Position numbers and translations under genes: made by a program. Source: Ruminococcus sp. (GTDB lineage Bacteria; Bacillota; Clostridia; Oscillospirales; Acutalibacteraceae). From it: a stretch of DNA of 64,000 nucleotides. Numbering within the stretch: the stretch's first letter is position 1; each line of letters starts with the position of its first letter. The notes below the pieces were generated by a model, which saw nothing but the letters and a program-made list of their open reading frames with translations, did no database searches and was not told the origin of the DNA. Of the stretch, positions 27,271 to 39,918 are shown piece after piece. The stretch covers positions 1-64,000 of the forward strand of contig JAFRDE010000001.1 of the NCBI GenBank assembly GCA_017403985.1. The letters are read 5' to 3'.

Positions 27271-28614
27271 ATGGGTATTCAATTTTTTTATAATTTTTGT
27301 ATCAGGGAGATCGACGATACCGATTTAGCGAGCGATATCCTGTCCGCTGTCCGAAAGAGCTATTTCGCTTCATCCGAAAAGATCCGCGATAAGATCACTT
27401 ATGACAGCGAAGGCGTCTCGATGCTGTATGATTACTGTATCGAGAAGGATAAGCCCCTGCGCTGGACGGTGAAGAATCCTCAGGGCGGATTGGTTCAGGA
27501 GGTCATCCCTGCCGACGGCGGCAGATATTATCTGTACTTTTATCGCGGCGATAAGCTCTTTAAAAGATTGCTGTTCAGTAAATACCATACGCTGTTAAAG
27601 GCTGAGTATATGGATGACAGCGGCGCTGTGGGGCGTTCTCTGGAGCCCAGAAAGGTGCAGGGCGGCTTGTGTCTGCTGTATACGGATACGAGGCTTCCCG
27701 AGCCGGTCGTCCTTTCCGAGATGCCGGGCGTCAGCGACGAACGTATCGTCCGAATGCTGAACGATGAATTCACGGATTATACGGCGATCGCGTCTACTGA
27801 CGCGGGTATCGTATGGTATCTGACCGATGAGCAGACGGCGCATTTCAAGGAGTATGTTGAAAAAGCCGCTTTTGCTTTGGAGAACGAACAGGAGGAGAGC
27901 TTTATCGGCGACGACGCGCCTCTGTTCGAAAAGATCAACGCGAAGGATTTCAACATGAAGCGCAATCTTTCCGCTTCTCTCGATATTTCTCAGGCTAAGA
28001 GCTTCGGCAGTACGGTGAATCAGGAACCCGTCGAACAAGAAACGCCCGAAGAAGAAACAGTCGAAGAAGAAACGACCGTTTCGGTCAATGATGCGGTAAC
28101 AGCTGCTGCAGAGACTGAAGAGGAACAGCCTGTCGAAAACACCGGCTTGAAGCCGGATAAAGAGATCATGGCGGACGGCGCTGTGTACACTTATTACGGC
28201 GAGCTCGATGACAACGGCAATCGCTCCGGCTACGGCAGGACGCTGACCGATCAGGGACGCACCGCTTACGAGGGTATGTACCGCAACGATAAGCGATCCG
28301 GAAAAGGCGCGTATTTCTATAAGGACGGTACCCTGTGCTACAGTGGCGATTGGTCCGAGAATGTGCGTCACGGCGTAGGCGTCGGCGTGAGCGCGCGCGA
28401 CGGCTCGATACACATCGGACGCTGGGTGAATAATAAGCCCGAGGGCAACGGCGTTCGCATGTCTGCCGAGGGAGAGATCAAATTCGTCTGCAAGGAGCTC
28501 AGCGAAGGCGGTACCGTGCTGATGAATTATCTCGATGACGACACCGTTCTGATCTCAAAATACGACAAAAACGGCACAAAACTGTCCGAAAAGAAGATCT
28601 CTTTGACTGAATAA
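27271..28614 (+). CDS. MORN-repeat protein of unknown function
   Basis: 447 residues. The first 230 residues form a soluble domain I do not recognise. Then comes an acidic Glu/Thr/Val linker (about 250-300). The C-terminus carries four MORN-type units: YYGELDDNGNRSGYGR, YEGMYRNDKRSGKGAYFY, YSGDWSENVRHGVGVGVS, HIGRWVNNKPEGNGVR. No signal peptide or membrane helix, so probably cytoplasmic. There is no clear SD before ATG 27271, which suggests coupling to pfkA. MORN repeats usually bind lipids or proteins; here the role is unknown. Confidence 0.75.
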   Translation: MGIQFFYNFCIREIDDTDLASDILSAVRKSYFASSEKIRDKITYDSEGVSMLYDYCIEKDKPLRWTVKNPQGGLVQEVIPADGGRYYLYFYRGDKLFKRLLFSKYHTLLKAEYMDDSGAVGRSLEPRKVQGGLCLLYTDTRLPEPVVLSEMPGVSDERIVRMLNDEFTDYTAIASTDAGIVWYLTDEQTAHFKEYVEKAAFALENEQEESFIGDDAPLFEKINAKDFNMKRNLSASLDISQAKSFGSTVNQEPVEQETPEEETVEEETTVSVNDAVTAAAETEEEQPVENTGLKPDKEIMADGAVYTYYGELDDNGNRSGYGRTLTDQGRTAYEGMYRNDKRSGKGAYFYKDGTLCYSGDWSENVRHGVGVGVSARDGSIHIGRWVNNKPEGNGVRMSAEGEIKFVCKELSEGGTVLMNYLDDDTVLISKYDKNGTKLSEKKISLTE

Positions 28615-28622
28615 CATGATGA

Positions 28623-28655
28623 AAGCGCGGAGTGGAAACATTCCGCGCTTATTTG
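28623..28655 (+). terminator. Terminator after the MORN gene
   Basis: AAGCGCGGA (28623-28631) pairs with TCCGCGCTT (28642-28650), followed by ATTTGATG. The T run is short, so strength is uncertain. Confidence 0.6.
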
Positions 28656-28732
28656 ATGTATATTCTCTTGAATGGTGTCTCATACTATTGATATCGTGTA
28701 AAACGGTAAATGTACCATAAGGAGAAATATGT

Positions 28733-29038
28733 ATGAAAAGAATTTTTGTATTCATGTGTGCCGCGCTCTGTTTAACTATGAGCTTATGCGGCTGTATGAA
28801 CACCTCAGCCGGCAGGGTAGAGGAGAAGCCGACGGAGAACCGCAGCGCTGTTATCGATAACAACAAGAAAGCAAAGCCGACCGACAGCGTGACGAGTATG
28901 ATGGAAACGGTCGGCGATATCGTCGCGACCGAATGGGAAGATATGGTCAAAGACGGTGAGGTCGAAGACGGCGACGGTAATGTCGGCGATCTGGAAAATC
29001 ACGACGGCGACGGAAACGCGGCGCCCGAAGATGAATAA
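28733..29038 (+). CDS. Small acidic lipoprotein, function unknown
   Basis: 101 residues. A signal peptide with a lipobox (FMCAALCLTMSLCGC) gives lipid attachment at the last Cys of LCGC. The rest is hydrophilic, ending in an Asp/Glu/Gly-rich tail (GEVEDGDGNVGDLENHDGDG). No recognised domain. AAGGAGAAATATGT precedes the start. Converges with sigE. It may be a clostridial envelope protein; I cannot say more. Confidence 0.7.
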   Translation: MKRIFVFMCAALCLTMSLCGCMNTSAGRVEEKPTENRSAVIDNNKKAKPTDSVTSMMETVGDIVATEWEDMVKDGEVEDGDGNVGDLENHDGDGNAAPEDE

Positions 29039-29057
29039 GCAGGAAATCTTCCTGCTT
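29037..29057 (+). terminator. Hairpin after the lipoprotein gene
   Basis: AAGCAGGA (29037-29044) pairs with TCCTGCTT (29050-29057) around AATCT. Its left arm begins inside the stop codon of the lipoprotein gene. Confidence 0.6.
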
Positions 29058-29067
29058 ACTTAGAAAA

Positions 29068-29100
29068 AGGACAGTTCGGTGAGATCATCCGAGCTGTCCT
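29068..29100. terminator. Convergent terminator, lipoprotein / sigE
   Basis: AGGACAGTTCGG (29068-29079) pairs with CCGAGCTGTCCT (29089-29100, one G-U), with AAAAA on the left, which is the T run for minus-strand transcripts coming from sigE. Confidence 0.75.
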
Positions 29101-29106
29101 ATATTA

Positions 29107-29808
29107 TTATATCACTTTTTCCAGATCTGTTTTGAGCTTTCCGATAATGCGCTTTTCCAGCCGTGATATATAGGATTGCGATATGCCGAGCAGATCGGCG
29201 ACTTCCTTCTGCGTATGCTCTTTGCTGCCGTTCAGCCCGAACCTCAGCTCCATGATCATCGCTTCGCGTGTATTCAGTCTGCCAACGGCTTCCAACAGCT
29301 GATGGATCTCTACCTCCTGCTCGATATCGGCGCTGACGGTATCGTTATCTGACCCGAGTATATCGCTCAAGAGCAGTTCGTTGCCGTCCCAGTCGGTCGA
29401 CAGCGGTTCTTCGATAGATATCTCGTACTTATTCTGCGACGTTTTGCGCAGAAACATCAGGATCTCATTTTCGATACATCTTGACGCGTAGGTCGCCAGC
29501 TTGATATTGCGGTCCGGGGAAAAGGTGTTGACCGCCTTGATCAGTCCGATGGTGCCGATGGAGATCAGGTCTTCGATATTGACGTTGCTGTTCTCGAATT
29601 TTTTGGCGATATACACCACCAGCCGCAGGTTGTGGACGATCAGCGGTTCGCGCGCTTTTTCATCACCGTCTCTGATCTGCTGCATGATGACTGACTCTTC
29701 TTCTTTTGATAAAGGCGGGGGAAGAGCGGCAGAAGAATTGATGTAAAATACGCTGTTGGACAGAAAAATGAACCGTATTTTGAAAAGGATATTTCTGATG
29801 AATTGCAT
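29107..29808 (-). CDS. sigE: Sporulation sigma factor SigE (pro-sigma-E)
   Basis: 233 residues. An N-terminal hydrophobic pro-sequence ([18 protein letters not shown]) precedes sigma-70 region 2 ([37 protein letters not shown] in 20-residue blocks) and region 4.2 HTH ([20 protein letters not shown]). The mother-cell sigma factor, activated by cleavage of the pro-sequence by SpoIIGA, encoded just upstream. ATG 29808 has CAGGTGA six bases before it; an in-frame GTG at 29817 has no such site. In known systems it drives spoIIIA. Confidence 0.96.
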   Translation of the reverse strand: MQFIRNILFKIRFIFLSNSVFYINSSAALPPPLSKEEESVIMQQIRDGDEKAREPLIVHNLRLVVYIAKKFENSNVNIEDLISIGTIGLIKAVNTFSPDRNIKLATYASRCIENEILMFLRKTSQNKYEISIEEPLSTDWDGNELLLSDILGSDNDTVSADIEQEVEIHQLLEAVGRLNTREAMIMELRFGLNGSKEHTQKEVADLLGISQSYISRLEKRIIGKLKTDLEKVI

Positions 29809-29813
29809 ATGTA

Positions 29814-30596
29814 TCACCTGATGATGTCAGAATTGATGATCGCCTGATAATTCGGATTACCGATATCACCCGAGGCGATGTAGATATCTTTTTCGATCGT
29901 TCGTTGATCGATGATCACGGAATCGGCTTTCACACCGTTCAGGATGGAGCTTCCGCCGAGCGAGGAATAGGGGATAACGCGAAAGGGCTGATTTATATCT
30001 ATAGCAAAGACGGAAGAATCAGCTATGATCACGGGAGCGGATGAAAAAGGCTCGCGCAGATGACATCCCGTGTCGATCTTTCCGACACAGGAATAAGTGT
30101 TTTGTCTTATCGTGAACTGAAGCGTCACGACAGTACTTTTAATTCTCTCTGAGAATAATTTGTTAACGATCAGTAAGACGACATAAATCACCGCAGTCAA
30201 CAGTACGAGCCGCAGCGGATCGTTTTGCAGATAGACGACGTCGTTGACGATGATCATATCCGGCGGCTTGAATATCTGATAAAACAGAATGAAGAACCCG
30301 CAGTAGCCGACGGAAGTCAGAACGCTGCATAATACCGCCTTGATGTATTCCGCTTTGGAATGAAAGCCGAAAGCGATCATGGTGATCAGCGCCGACGAAA
30401 GGATTCGCAGAAGGAATAAAAAGAATCGACTGTTTGCATCGAAAAATATCAGCAGAGAAAACAACGATCCGGTAAATGCGCCCAAAAGGATCCGATACAG
30501 CCGGATGTTTCTTTTCAACAGCCGTTCCGCCGTCATCAGTATCGCATAGTTGATGATCGTGTTGACAAACAGAAGGATATCTACATATACAGTCAT
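29814..30596 (-). CDS. spoIIGA: Sigma-E processing peptidase SpoIIGA
   Basis: 260 residues. Five membrane helices in the first 155 residues, then a cytoplasmic aspartic-protease domain with the catalytic motif [20 protein letters not shown]. It cleaves pro-SigE at the septum. GGAGGGAAAGC precedes the start. The two genes, spoIIGA then sigE, are the conserved spoIIG operon, transcribed on the minus strand. Confidence 0.94.
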   Translation of the reverse strand: MTVYVDILLFVNTIINYAILMTAERLLKRNIRLYRILLGAFTGSLFSLLIFFDANSRFFLFLLRILSSALITMIAFGFHSKAEYIKAVLCSVLTSVGYCGFFILFYQIFKPPDMIIVNDVVYLQNDPLRLVLLTAVIYVVLLIVNKLFSERIKSTVVTLQFTIRQNTYSCVGKIDTGCHLREPFSSAPVIIADSSVFAIDINQPFRVIPYSSLGGSSILNGVKADSVIIDQRTIEKDIYIASGDIGNPNYQAIINSDIIR

Positions 30597-30619
30597 GCTT
30601 TCCCTCCGTTTCCTGCTTT

Positions 30620-30652
30620 ATTATCTCACAATCATCCTGCGATACATGTCAA
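30620..30652 (-). promoter_or_regulatory. Candidate spoIIG promoter with long spacer
   Basis: On the minus strand TTGACA (30652-30647), 21 bp, GATAAT (30625-30620). An over-long spacer is a known property of the B. subtilis spoIIG promoter, which needs Spo0A. I do not see a clear Spo0A box, so this is tentative. Confidence 0.4.
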
Positions 30653-30794
30653 AGAGGATGTATTATTTATTGTAAGATAGCGTAAATTTCTACAGATGAT
30701 AAGAGTAATATGTTAAAATAATTCTTCTTTAGAATTAATATGTCATATTTTTTGATCAAGTTCAGTTTTTTGTAATGATTACGTCAAAAAACGA

Positions 30795-30823
30795 TTGACT
30801 TCATGAGCGAATACGGTTATTAT
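30795..30823 (+). promoter_or_regulatory. Promoter of the V-type ATPase operon
   Basis: TTGACT (30795-30800), 17 bp, TATTAT (30818-30823). It lies 44 bases before the first gene. The 140 AT-rich bases before it, back to the spoIIG promoter, show nothing else. Confidence 0.6.
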
Positions 30824-30866
30824 AAAGGGGAATGTAAATCATTACAATGCACAATATGGTGGTGAT

Positions 30867-31181
30867 ATGATGGCATTATCCACAATAGATAGGGTCAGAG
30901 AAGCCGAGATGAAAGCGAACGATCGTCAGGATAAGGCTCAGGCGCAAGCGGAGCAGATCGTGGCTGACGCAAAGCAGAAAGCGGCTGATCTGATCGAGAA
31001 TGCCAAGCAGCAGGCAGCCGATTTCGATAAGCGAGCCGCCGTTGAGGCACAGACCCGCGCGAATGATATCGTCGAAAAGCGCAGAGCTCAGGCGAAGGAA
31101 GAAGCCGCGGCTTTATCCGAAAAGACACTGAAGCTCAAGCAAAAGGTCATCGATAAGCTGATCATGGAAACCTTGGTATAA
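30867..31181 (+). CDS. V-type ATPase peripheral stalk subunit (G/H-like)
   Basis: 104 residues, almost entirely one charged coiled coil rich in Ala, Gln, Lys and Glu (AQAEQIVADAKQKAADLIEN). Such proteins form the outer stalk with subunit E. ATG at 30867 or 30870, with GGTGG just upstream. First gene of the nine-gene operon. Confidence 0.8.
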   Translation: MMALSTIDRVREAEMKANDRQDKAQAQAEQIVADAKQKAADLIENAKQQAADFDKRAAVEAQTRANDIVEKRRAQAKEEAAALSEKTLKLKQKVIDKLIMETLV

Positions 31182-31223
31182 TAATATATACTATTTATAA
31201 AATATGCAGTAAGGAGGAGCATC

Positions 31224-33748
<2,525 letters not shown>

Positions 33749-33769
33749 TTTTAAATTCGGAGAATTATT

Positions 33770-34351
33770 ATGTCCGGTATTGATAAAATCATACAAGAAA
33801 TTGAATCAAATACAGAACAGGCTTGCAGCGCCGTGATCGAGCGCGCGCAAAAAAAAGCGGAAAAGATCCTGAACGACGCCCGGAATGAAGCCGATCGTAT
33901 CGTTTCCGACGGAAAAGAGAAGACTGCACTTCATGTTGCCGATATCAAAAAGCGCGGCGACTCTGCTGCCGATCTGGAAGAAAAGCGCGTGATGCTCACG
34001 ACGAAACAGCAGATCATTTCTCAGATGCTGCAAAACGGTCTGGAATCCGCAAAGAATCTTCCCAAGGACGAATACTTTGCGCTGATCCTCGATATGGTCG
34101 CCAAGTATTCTCTTTCTGAAGAGGGTGTGATCTACTTCGGTGAAAAGGACAGCCACCGACTGCCCGTCGGCTTTATCCATGAGTTGAGCAAGGCGGCTAA
34201 GGGCGGTATCGTTCTGTCAAGTGAATTCGCGCCGATCGACTCCGGGTTTATCCTGATGTACGGCGGCATCGAACAGAACTGCTCCTTTGACGCGATCTTC
34301 GCGAGCGAAGCCGAGAATCTCAGCGACAGAGCCGGACGGCTGTTATTCTGA
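33770..34351 (+). CDS. ntpE: V-type ATPase subunit E
   Basis: 193 residues. The N-terminal coiled coil (AQKKAEKILNDARNEADRIV) pairs with the G/H-like subunit; the C-terminal globular domain contacts subunit B. Stator stalk. GGAG lies upstream of ATG 33770. Confidence 0.9.
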   Translation: MSGIDKIIQEIESNTEQACSAVIERAQKKAEKILNDARNEADRIVSDGKEKTALHVADIKKRGDSAADLEEKRVMLTTKQQIISQMLQNGLESAKNLPKDEYFALILDMVAKYSLSEEGVIYFGEKDSHRLPVGFIHELSKAAKGGIVLSSEFAPIDSGFILMYGGIEQNCSFDAIFASEAENLSDRAGRLLF

Positions 34352-34365
34352 TAAGGAGGTAGCTT

Positions 34366-35331
34366 ATGCAGCAGGATTACACTTATGCTGTAGCCCGAAT
34401 CAGATTCAGAGAAACCAAGCTGTTGTCCGACGCTGATCTCGGCTCGCTGATGGCTTCCAAGGACGTTGATTCCTGTATCCGTCTTTTGCGCGACAAAGGC
34501 TGGGGCGATAACAGCGACTGTTCACCGGAGGAGCTTTTGTCGCTTGAAGAGAAAAAGCTCTGGGAGCTCGTCGCCGAAATGGTCGACGATATGTCGGAGC
34601 TGAGCTTCTTGCTGGCGCCCAACGATTTCCATAATCTCAAGGTTGCGGTCAAGTGCATTACGCGCGACGTCGAGCCTTATGACATGTTTATCACGAATGC
34701 GATCGCTGATCCCGAAAAGATATATCAGGCTGTCAAGAATCGCGAATATGACGAGCTGCCCGCGTTTTTACAGGAGCCCGCCAAAGAAGCGATGACGACT
34801 TTGCTGCAGACTTCCGACGGCCAGCTTTGCGATATCATCATCGATAAGGCTTGCATGGAATACGAATACAAGCTCGGCAAAGAGAGTGACAACGATATTA
34901 TCCGCCTATACTGCGAGCTTTTTGTCGCTTGTGCGGATATCAAGATCGCGATCCGCTGTGCCAAAACGAATAAAGGTTCCGACTTTATCCGCAGAGCGCT
35001 GGCTGAATGTGACTCTTTGGATATCGATAGACTGTGCGAGACTGCCTGTGAAGGACGCGACGCCGTCCTGGCATACCTCGGTACGACCGAATACCGTTCC
35101 GCGGTTGATGCGATCAGCGTTTCCATGTCCTCTTTTGAGAAGTGGTGCGACGATTATCTGACCTCCGTCATGAAGCCGCAGAAGTGGGAGCCGTTCGGGA
35201 TCGGTCCGGTTGTGGCATATATTATTGCGCGGCAGAATGAGATCAAAGCGGTGAGGATGATCCTGTCCGCAAAGCTCAACGATCTGCCTGATGAAACGAT
35301 CAAAGAAAGACTGAGGGATATGTATGTCTGA
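34366..35331 (+). CDS. ntpC: V-type ATPase subunit C
   Basis: 321 residues. All-helical V-type C/AtpC family: YAVARIRFRETKLLSDADL at the start and GPVVAYIIARQNEIKAVRMILSAKLN near the end. It connects the rotor shaft to the K ring. AAGGAGGTAGC precedes the start. Its end overlaps the subunit F start by 8 bases. Confidence 0.93.
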   Translation: MQQDYTYAVARIRFRETKLLSDADLGSLMASKDVDSCIRLLRDKGWGDNSDCSPEELLSLEEKKLWELVAEMVDDMSELSFLLAPNDFHNLKVAVKCITRDVEPYDMFITNAIADPEKIYQAVKNREYDELPAFLQEPAKEAMTTLLQTSDGQLCDIIIDKACMEYEYKLGKESDNDIIRLYCELFVACADIKIAIRCAKTNKGSDFIRRALAECDSLDIDRLCETACEGRDAVLAYLGTTEYRSAVDAISVSMSSFEKWCDDYLTSVMKPQKWEPFGIGPVVAYIIARQNEIKAVRMILSAKLNDLPDETIKERLRDMYV

Positions 35332-35644
35332 GAGAATAGCCGTATTCGGCGATAAGGAAAGCATTTACGGATTCGCGGCTCTCGGTCTTGATACTTATTA
35401 TTTCAATCCCGATGAGGATTATGTTTCCGTATTCAGAAAGCTGTGTCAGAGCGGAAATTACGGTATCATCTATGTTACCGAAGCGGCGGCTGTCTTTCTG
35501 GATAAAGAGATCGCGAAATATCGCAGCGAGCCTTCTCCCGCAATCATCCTGATACCCGGCGTATCGGGCAACACGGGCGAGGGGCTGTCGGCTGTCAGAC
35601 TGTCTGTCGAAAAAGCTGTCGGCAGCGACATATTCAGTGATTAG
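35324..35644 (+). CDS. ntpF: V-type ATPase subunit F
   Basis: 106 residues. Small Rossmann-like subunit: IAVFGDKESIYGFAALGLDTY, YGIIYVTEAAAVFL, and PAIILIPGVSGNTGEGL. Part of the central shaft. Its last codons (AGT GAT TAG) are already part of the 7-bp-period repeat that fills the gap to ntpA, so the stop may have come from the repeat. Confidence 0.92.
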   Translation: MSERIAVFGDKESIYGFAALGLDTYYFNPDEDYVSVFRKLCQSGNYGIIYVTEAAAVFLDKEIAKYRSEPSPAIILIPGVSGNTGEGLSAVRLSVEKAVGSDIFSD

Positions 35645-35745
35645 TGGTCAGTGACCAGTGATTAGTTATTATAATTATTTGATGTTGTTATGTGCGTGAG
35701 CAGTTTTCTACTTGCCACTGGTCACTTGTCACTGGCAACTAATAA
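35637..35745. repeat. 7-bp-period repeat with opposing arms, ntpF-ntpA gap
   Basis: The left arm (35637-35667) has GTGACCAGTGATTAG-type units; the right arm (35709-35743) has the complement (CACTGGT CACTTGT CACTGGC). The two arms can fold on each other across about 40 AT-rich bases. It lies inside the operon, just before the ntpA ribosome binding site. Confidence 0.7.
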
Positions 35746-35760
35746 AAGGAATGATACATT

Positions 35761-37530
35761 ATGAGTACAGGTGTAATTAAGAAGGTAGCCGGTCCGCTGG
35801 TTATCGCCGAAGGTATGCGCGACTGCAATATGTTCGACGTTGTACACGTTTCCAATATGAACCTGATCGGCGAGGTCATTGAAATGCACGGCGACCGCGC
35901 GTCTATCCAGGTTTATGAGGAGACTTCGGGCTTAGGACCCGGCGAGCCTGTCGTTTCCACCGGCAACCAGCTTTCCGTAGAGCTCGGACCCGGTTTGATC
36001 GAGAGTATTTACGACGGCATCCAGCGTCCTCTGGACGATATCATGAAGGTCAGCGGCAACAACCTTACCCGCGGTATCTCTGTACCCGCCTTGAAGCGCG
36101 ATAAGGTATGGAAGTTTGATGCGACCGCCAAAATCGGCGATAAGGTTGTGGGCGGCGACGTCATCGGTACCGTACAGGAGACCGAGATCGTCCTGCATAA
36201 GATCATGGTACCCGCGAAGATCAGCGGCGTGATCAAAGAGATCAGCAGCGGCGAATATAAAGTAACCGATACCGTCGCGATCGTTGAAGACGAAAAAGGG
36301 GAGAGGCATGAGCTCAGCCTCATGCAGAAGTGGCCTGTCCGTATCGGCAGACCGTATAAGCAGAAGCTGTCTCCCGATATGCCTTTGATCACCGGTCAGC
36401 GCGTTATCGATACGCTGTTCCCGATCGCCAAGGGCGGCGTCGCATCCGTTCCCGGTCCTTTCGGTTCCGGCAAGACCGTCGTACAGCACCAGCTCGCGAA
36501 ATGGGCTGAGGCGGATATCGTCGTCTACATCGGCTGCGGCGAGCGCGGCAACGAGATGACGGACGTACTCAACGAGTTCCCCGAACTGCTCGACCCCAAG
36601 ACAGGTCACAGCCTGATGGAGCGTACCGTTTTGATCGCCAACACCTCCGATATGCCCGTTGCGGCGCGTGAGGCATCTATCTATACCGGTATTACCATCG
36701 CCGAATATTTCCGTGATATGGGCTATTCCGTCGCATTGATGGCTGACTCCACCTCCCGCTGGGCTGAGGCGCTGCGCGAGATGTCCGGTCGTCTGGAGGA
36801 AATGCCCGGTGAAGAAGGTTATCCCGCCTACCTCGGTTCCCGACTCGCTCAGTTCTATGAGAGAGCCGGACGCGTCATCACGCTTGGTGCCGAGGATCAG
36901 GAAGGCTCCCTGTCCGTAATCGGCGCGGTATCGCCTCCCGGCGGCGATATCTCCGAGCCCGTTTCTCAGGCGACCCTGCGTATCGTCAAGGTCTTCTGGG
37001 GTCTCGACGCGGGTCTTGCTTATAAGCGTCATTTCCCGGCTGTCAACTGGCTGACTTCTTATTCGCTGTATGTGGATACGATGGCGAACTGGTATAAAGA
37101 GAACGTTGCCGCTGACTGGATGGATCTGCGCGCGAGAGTCATGGCGCTCTTACAGGAAGAGAGCGAATTAGAAGAGATCGTCAAGCTCGTCGGTATGGAC
37201 GCGCTGTCCGATATCGACCGCATCAAGCTCGAGGCGGCTCGCTCCATCCGCGAGGACTTCCTGCACCAGAACGCTTTCCATGAGATCGATACTTACTCTA
37301 CGCTCAACAAGCAGTATCATATGATGCAGCTCGTTATGGCGTATTATGATAAGAGCGCCGCTGCGCTGAAGAAGGGCGCTCAGCTGAACGCGCTGATCGA
37401 TATGCCGATCAGAGAGCGTATCGGACGTTTCAAGTATGTGAAGGAAAATGAGATCGACGAGAATTATCAGGACATCCTGCATGCTCTGGACGTCGAGATC
37501 GATAACATCATCAAGAGAGGAGATGAATGA
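35761..37530 (+). CDS. ntpA: V-type ATPase catalytic subunit A
   Basis: 589 residues. Walker A GPFGSGKT at 232-239, the long non-homologous insert typical of A subunits (residues about 110-190), [13 protein letters not shown], and [11 protein letters not shown]. Catalytic ATP site of the complex. AAAGGAATGATACATT precedes the start; the repeat lies just upstream. Confidence 0.97.
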   Translation: MSTGVIKKVAGPLVIAEGMRDCNMFDVVHVSNMNLIGEVIEMHGDRASIQVYEETSGLGPGEPVVSTGNQLSVELGPGLIESIYDGIQRPLDDIMKVSGNNLTRGISVPALKRDKVWKFDATAKIGDKVVGGDVIGTVQETEIVLHKIMVPAKISGVIKEISSGEYKVTDTVAIVEDEKGERHELSLMQKWPVRIGRPYKQKLSPDMPLITGQRVIDTLFPIAKGGVASVPGPFGSGKTVVQHQLAKWAEADIVVYIGCGERGNEMTDVLNEFPELLDPKTGHSLMERTVLIANTSDMPVAAREASIYTGITIAEYFRDMGYSVALMADSTSRWAEALREMSGRLEEMPGEEGYPAYLGSRLAQFYERAGRVITLGAEDQEGSLSVIGAVSPPGGDISEPVSQATLRIVKVFWGLDAGLAYKRHFPAVNWLTSYSLYVDTMANWYKENVAADWMDLRARVMALLQEESELEEIVKLVGMDALSDIDRIKLEAARSIREDFLHQNAFHEIDTYSTLNKQYHMMQLVMAYYDKSAAALKKGAQLNALIDMPIRERIGRFKYVKENEIDENYQDILHALDVEIDNIIKRGDE

Positions 37531-37531
37531 T

Positions 37532-38905
37532 ATGCCGAAGGAATACAGGACGATCCAGGAGGTAGCGGGTCCTCTGATGCTGGTCAAAGGCGTCAGCGGC
37601 GTCAGCTATAACGACCTCGGTGAGATCGAGCTTGCTTCCGGTGAAGTCAGACGCTGTAAGGTCCTTGAGATCAACGGCGACGACGCGCTGGTACAGCTTT
37701 TCGATTCAGCGGCAGGTATCAATCTCTCCAATTCTAAGGTAAGATTTTTAGGTAAATCCATGGAGCTCGGCGTATCCACGGATATGCTGTCCCGCGTATT
37801 CGACGGAATGGGCAAGCCGATCGACGGCGGGCCCGATATCCTGCCGGTCAAAAGAGCGGACATCAACGGTCTGCCGATGAATCCCTATGCCAGAAACTAT
37901 CCGCAGGAGTTCATCCAGACGGGCGTTTCCGCGATCGACGGTCTGAATACGCTGGTAAGAGGTCAGAAACTGCCGATCTTCTCCGCTTCCGGTCTGCCGC
38001 ACGCTCAGTTGGCGGCGCAGATCGCGCGTCAGGCGAAGGTGCGCGGTACCGATGAACAGTTCGCGGTCGTCTTTGCCGCGATGGGTATCACCTTTGAAGA
38101 ATCCAACTACTTTATCGAGAGTTTTAAAGAGACCGGCGCGATCGACCGTACCGTCATGTTCGTCAATCTGGCGAACGACCCCGCGATCGAGCGTATCTCC
38201 ACGCCCCGTATGGCGCTGACTGCCGCCGAATACCTTGCTTTTGAAGCAGATATGCATGTACTGGTCATCATGACCGACATCACCAACTATGCCGACGCGC
38301 TGCGCGAGGTAAGCGCTGCCCGTAAAGAAGTACCCGGACGCCGCGGCTATCCCGGCTACATGTATACGGATCTGGCTACCCTTTATGAGAGAGCTGGTCG
38401 ACAGAAAGGGAAGAAGGGCTCTATCACCCTGATCCCGATCCTCACTATGCCCGAGGACGATAAAACCCATCCGATCCCCGACCTGACCGGTTACATCACC
38501 GAGGGTCAGATCATTCTGTCCCGCGAGCTCTATCGCAAGAATGTCGCGCCGCCGATCGATGTTCTGCCGTCCCTGTCCCGACTGAAGGACAAGGGTATCG
38601 GCGAGGGCAAGACCCGTTCCGACCACAGCAACACCATGAACCAGCTGTTCTCCGCGTACGCGCGCGGCAAAGACGCGAAAGAGCTGATGGTCATTCTCGG
38701 CGAAAGCGCCCTGACCGACATCGATAAGCTGTACGCGAAATTCGCCGACCGCTTTGAGAACGAGTATGTCTCGCAGGGCTATGATAAGAACCGCTCGATC
38801 GAAGAGACGCTCGACCTCGGCTGGGAGCTGCTGCGCATCCTCCCGCGTTCCGAGCTGAAACGTATCGACGATAAGTATCTCGATCTATATTACGAGAAGA
38901 AATAA
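37532..38905 (+). CDS. ntpB: V-type ATPase regulatory subunit B
   Basis: 457 residues. No P-loop GKT; the equivalent region reads [19 protein letters not shown]. Other marks: [46 protein letters not shown]. Non-catalytic nucleotide site. ATG 37532 has AGAGAGGAG upstream and begins one base after the ntpA stop. Confidence 0.97.
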   Translation: MPKEYRTIQEVAGPLMLVKGVSGVSYNDLGEIELASGEVRRCKVLEINGDDALVQLFDSAAGINLSNSKVRFLGKSMELGVSTDMLSRVFDGMGKPIDGGPDILPVKRADINGLPMNPYARNYPQEFIQTGVSAIDGLNTLVRGQKLPIFSASGLPHAQLAAQIARQAKVRGTDEQFAVVFAAMGITFEESNYFIESFKETGAIDRTVMFVNLANDPAIERISTPRMALTAAEYLAFEADMHVLVIMTDITNYADALREVSAARKEVPGRRGYPGYMYTDLATLYERAGRQKGKKGSITLIPILTMPEDDKTHPIPDLTGYITEGQIILSRELYRKNVAPPIDVLPSLSRLKDKGIGEGKTRSDHSNTMNQLFSAYARGKDAKELMVILGESALTDIDKLYAKFADRFENEYVSQGYDKNRSIEETLDLGWELLRILPRSELKRIDDKYLDLYYEKK

Positions 38906-38914
38906 GAATAATTC

Positions 38915-39013
38915 GGGTTAACGGTTAACGGTTAACGGTTAACGGTTTATTTATCAATCGGGTGCGGGTGTCCCGCCATTCACCGTTCACCATTCACCAT
39001 TCACCGTTCACCA
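38915..39013. repeat. 7-bp-period repeat with opposing arms, ntpB-ntpD gap
   Basis: The left arm is about 4.5 units of GGTTAAC (38918-38946); the right arm is about five units of CCRTTCA (38976-39013). GGTTAAC and the complement GGTGAAC pair imperfectly. Same design as the CACTNNN family but a different heptamer. Confidence 0.75.
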
Positions 39014-39028
39014 AAATAAGGTGATTCC

Positions 39029-39676
39029 ATGGCTGTCAAACAGGTCAATCCGACCCGTATGGAGCTGACAAGGCTCAAGAAAAAACTGAATACAGCTACC
39101 CGCGGACATAAGCTGCTCAAGGATAAGCGCGACGAACTGATGCGCCGATTCCTGGAGATGGTGCGAGAGAACCGTGCGCTTCGCATGAAAGTGGAAGAGA
39201 AACTCAAAGAGGCTAATGCAGATTTTGTACTGGCAAAATCCTCGATGAGCGATGAAACGCTGAAAGCGGCGCTGATTGCTCCGAAGCAGGAGGTATATGT
39301 CAACACTTCCTATCGCAACGTCATGAGCGTCGATATCCCTGTCTTTGAGACGGAGACCCGTACGCCCGATCCCAACGATATCTATTCCTACGGCTTTGCG
39401 TTCACTTCCGCCGATCTGGACGACGCGGTCAAGTCGCTTGCCGACGTACTGCCGGATCTGATCCGTCTTGCCGAGATAGAGAAGAGCTGTCAGCTGATGG
39501 CGGACGAGATCGAAAAGACCCGCCGCCGCGTCAACGCGCTCGAGCACGTCATGATCCCCGAGACGCAGGAGCAGATCCGCTATATCACCCGCAAGCTCGA
39601 TGAAAACGAGCGCTCGACCCAGACCCGCCTGATGAAGGTAAAGGATATGATGCTTCAGCAGGCGCACGGCTATTGA
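39029..39676 (+). CDS. ntpD: V-type ATPase subunit D
   Basis: 215 residues. Long antiparallel coiled coil: NPTRMELTRLKKKLNTATRG at the N-terminus, LLKDKRDELMRRFL, and RRRVNALEHVMIPETQEQIR near the C-terminus. Central rotor shaft. AAGGTGATTCC precedes the start. Last gene of the operon. Confidence 0.95.
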   Translation: MAVKQVNPTRMELTRLKKKLNTATRGHKLLKDKRDELMRRFLEMVRENRALRMKVEEKLKEANADFVLAKSSMSDETLKAALIAPKQEVYVNTSYRNVMSVDIPVFETETRTPDPNDIYSYGFAFTSADLDDAVKSLADVLPDLIRLAEIEKSCQLMADEIEKTRRRVNALEHVMIPETQEQIRYITRKLDENERSTQTRLMKVKDMMLQQAHGY

Positions 39677-39771
39677 CGCGCAGCGTCTTTTGTCCGCCTG
39701 TTCCAAAGCATTATTAATTTCTTTCCTGCATCGACGGCGTGCGGAAACATGGTTATGTTTTATTGTTGATT

Positions 39772-39808
39772 CCCTGATTGATACACCATATCAGTCGGGG
39801 GATTTTTT
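39772..39808 (+). terminator. Terminator of the V-type ATPase operon
   Basis: CCCTGATTGATA (39772-39783) pairs with TATCAGTCGGGG (39789-39800, two G-U) around CACCA, followed by GA and seven T. Confidence 0.85.
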
Positions 39809-39872
39809 TGTCTGTGTGACGTCCTGTTCATAATGTATTTACAGCATGTTCAAAAAATCCACGTAACTATAT

Positions 39873-39900
39873 TCATAAATTCCTGTTATGATTCATAACA
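39873..39900 (+). promoter_or_regulatory. Possible SigE-type promoter before the YlmC/YmxH gene
   Basis: TCATAAA (39873-39879), 14 bp, CATAACA (39894-39900). The known SigE pattern is TCATATT, 13-14 bp, CATACAAT; the match is partial. Confidence 0.35.
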
Positions 39901-39918
39901 TAGTCCTGAGGTGATTGT

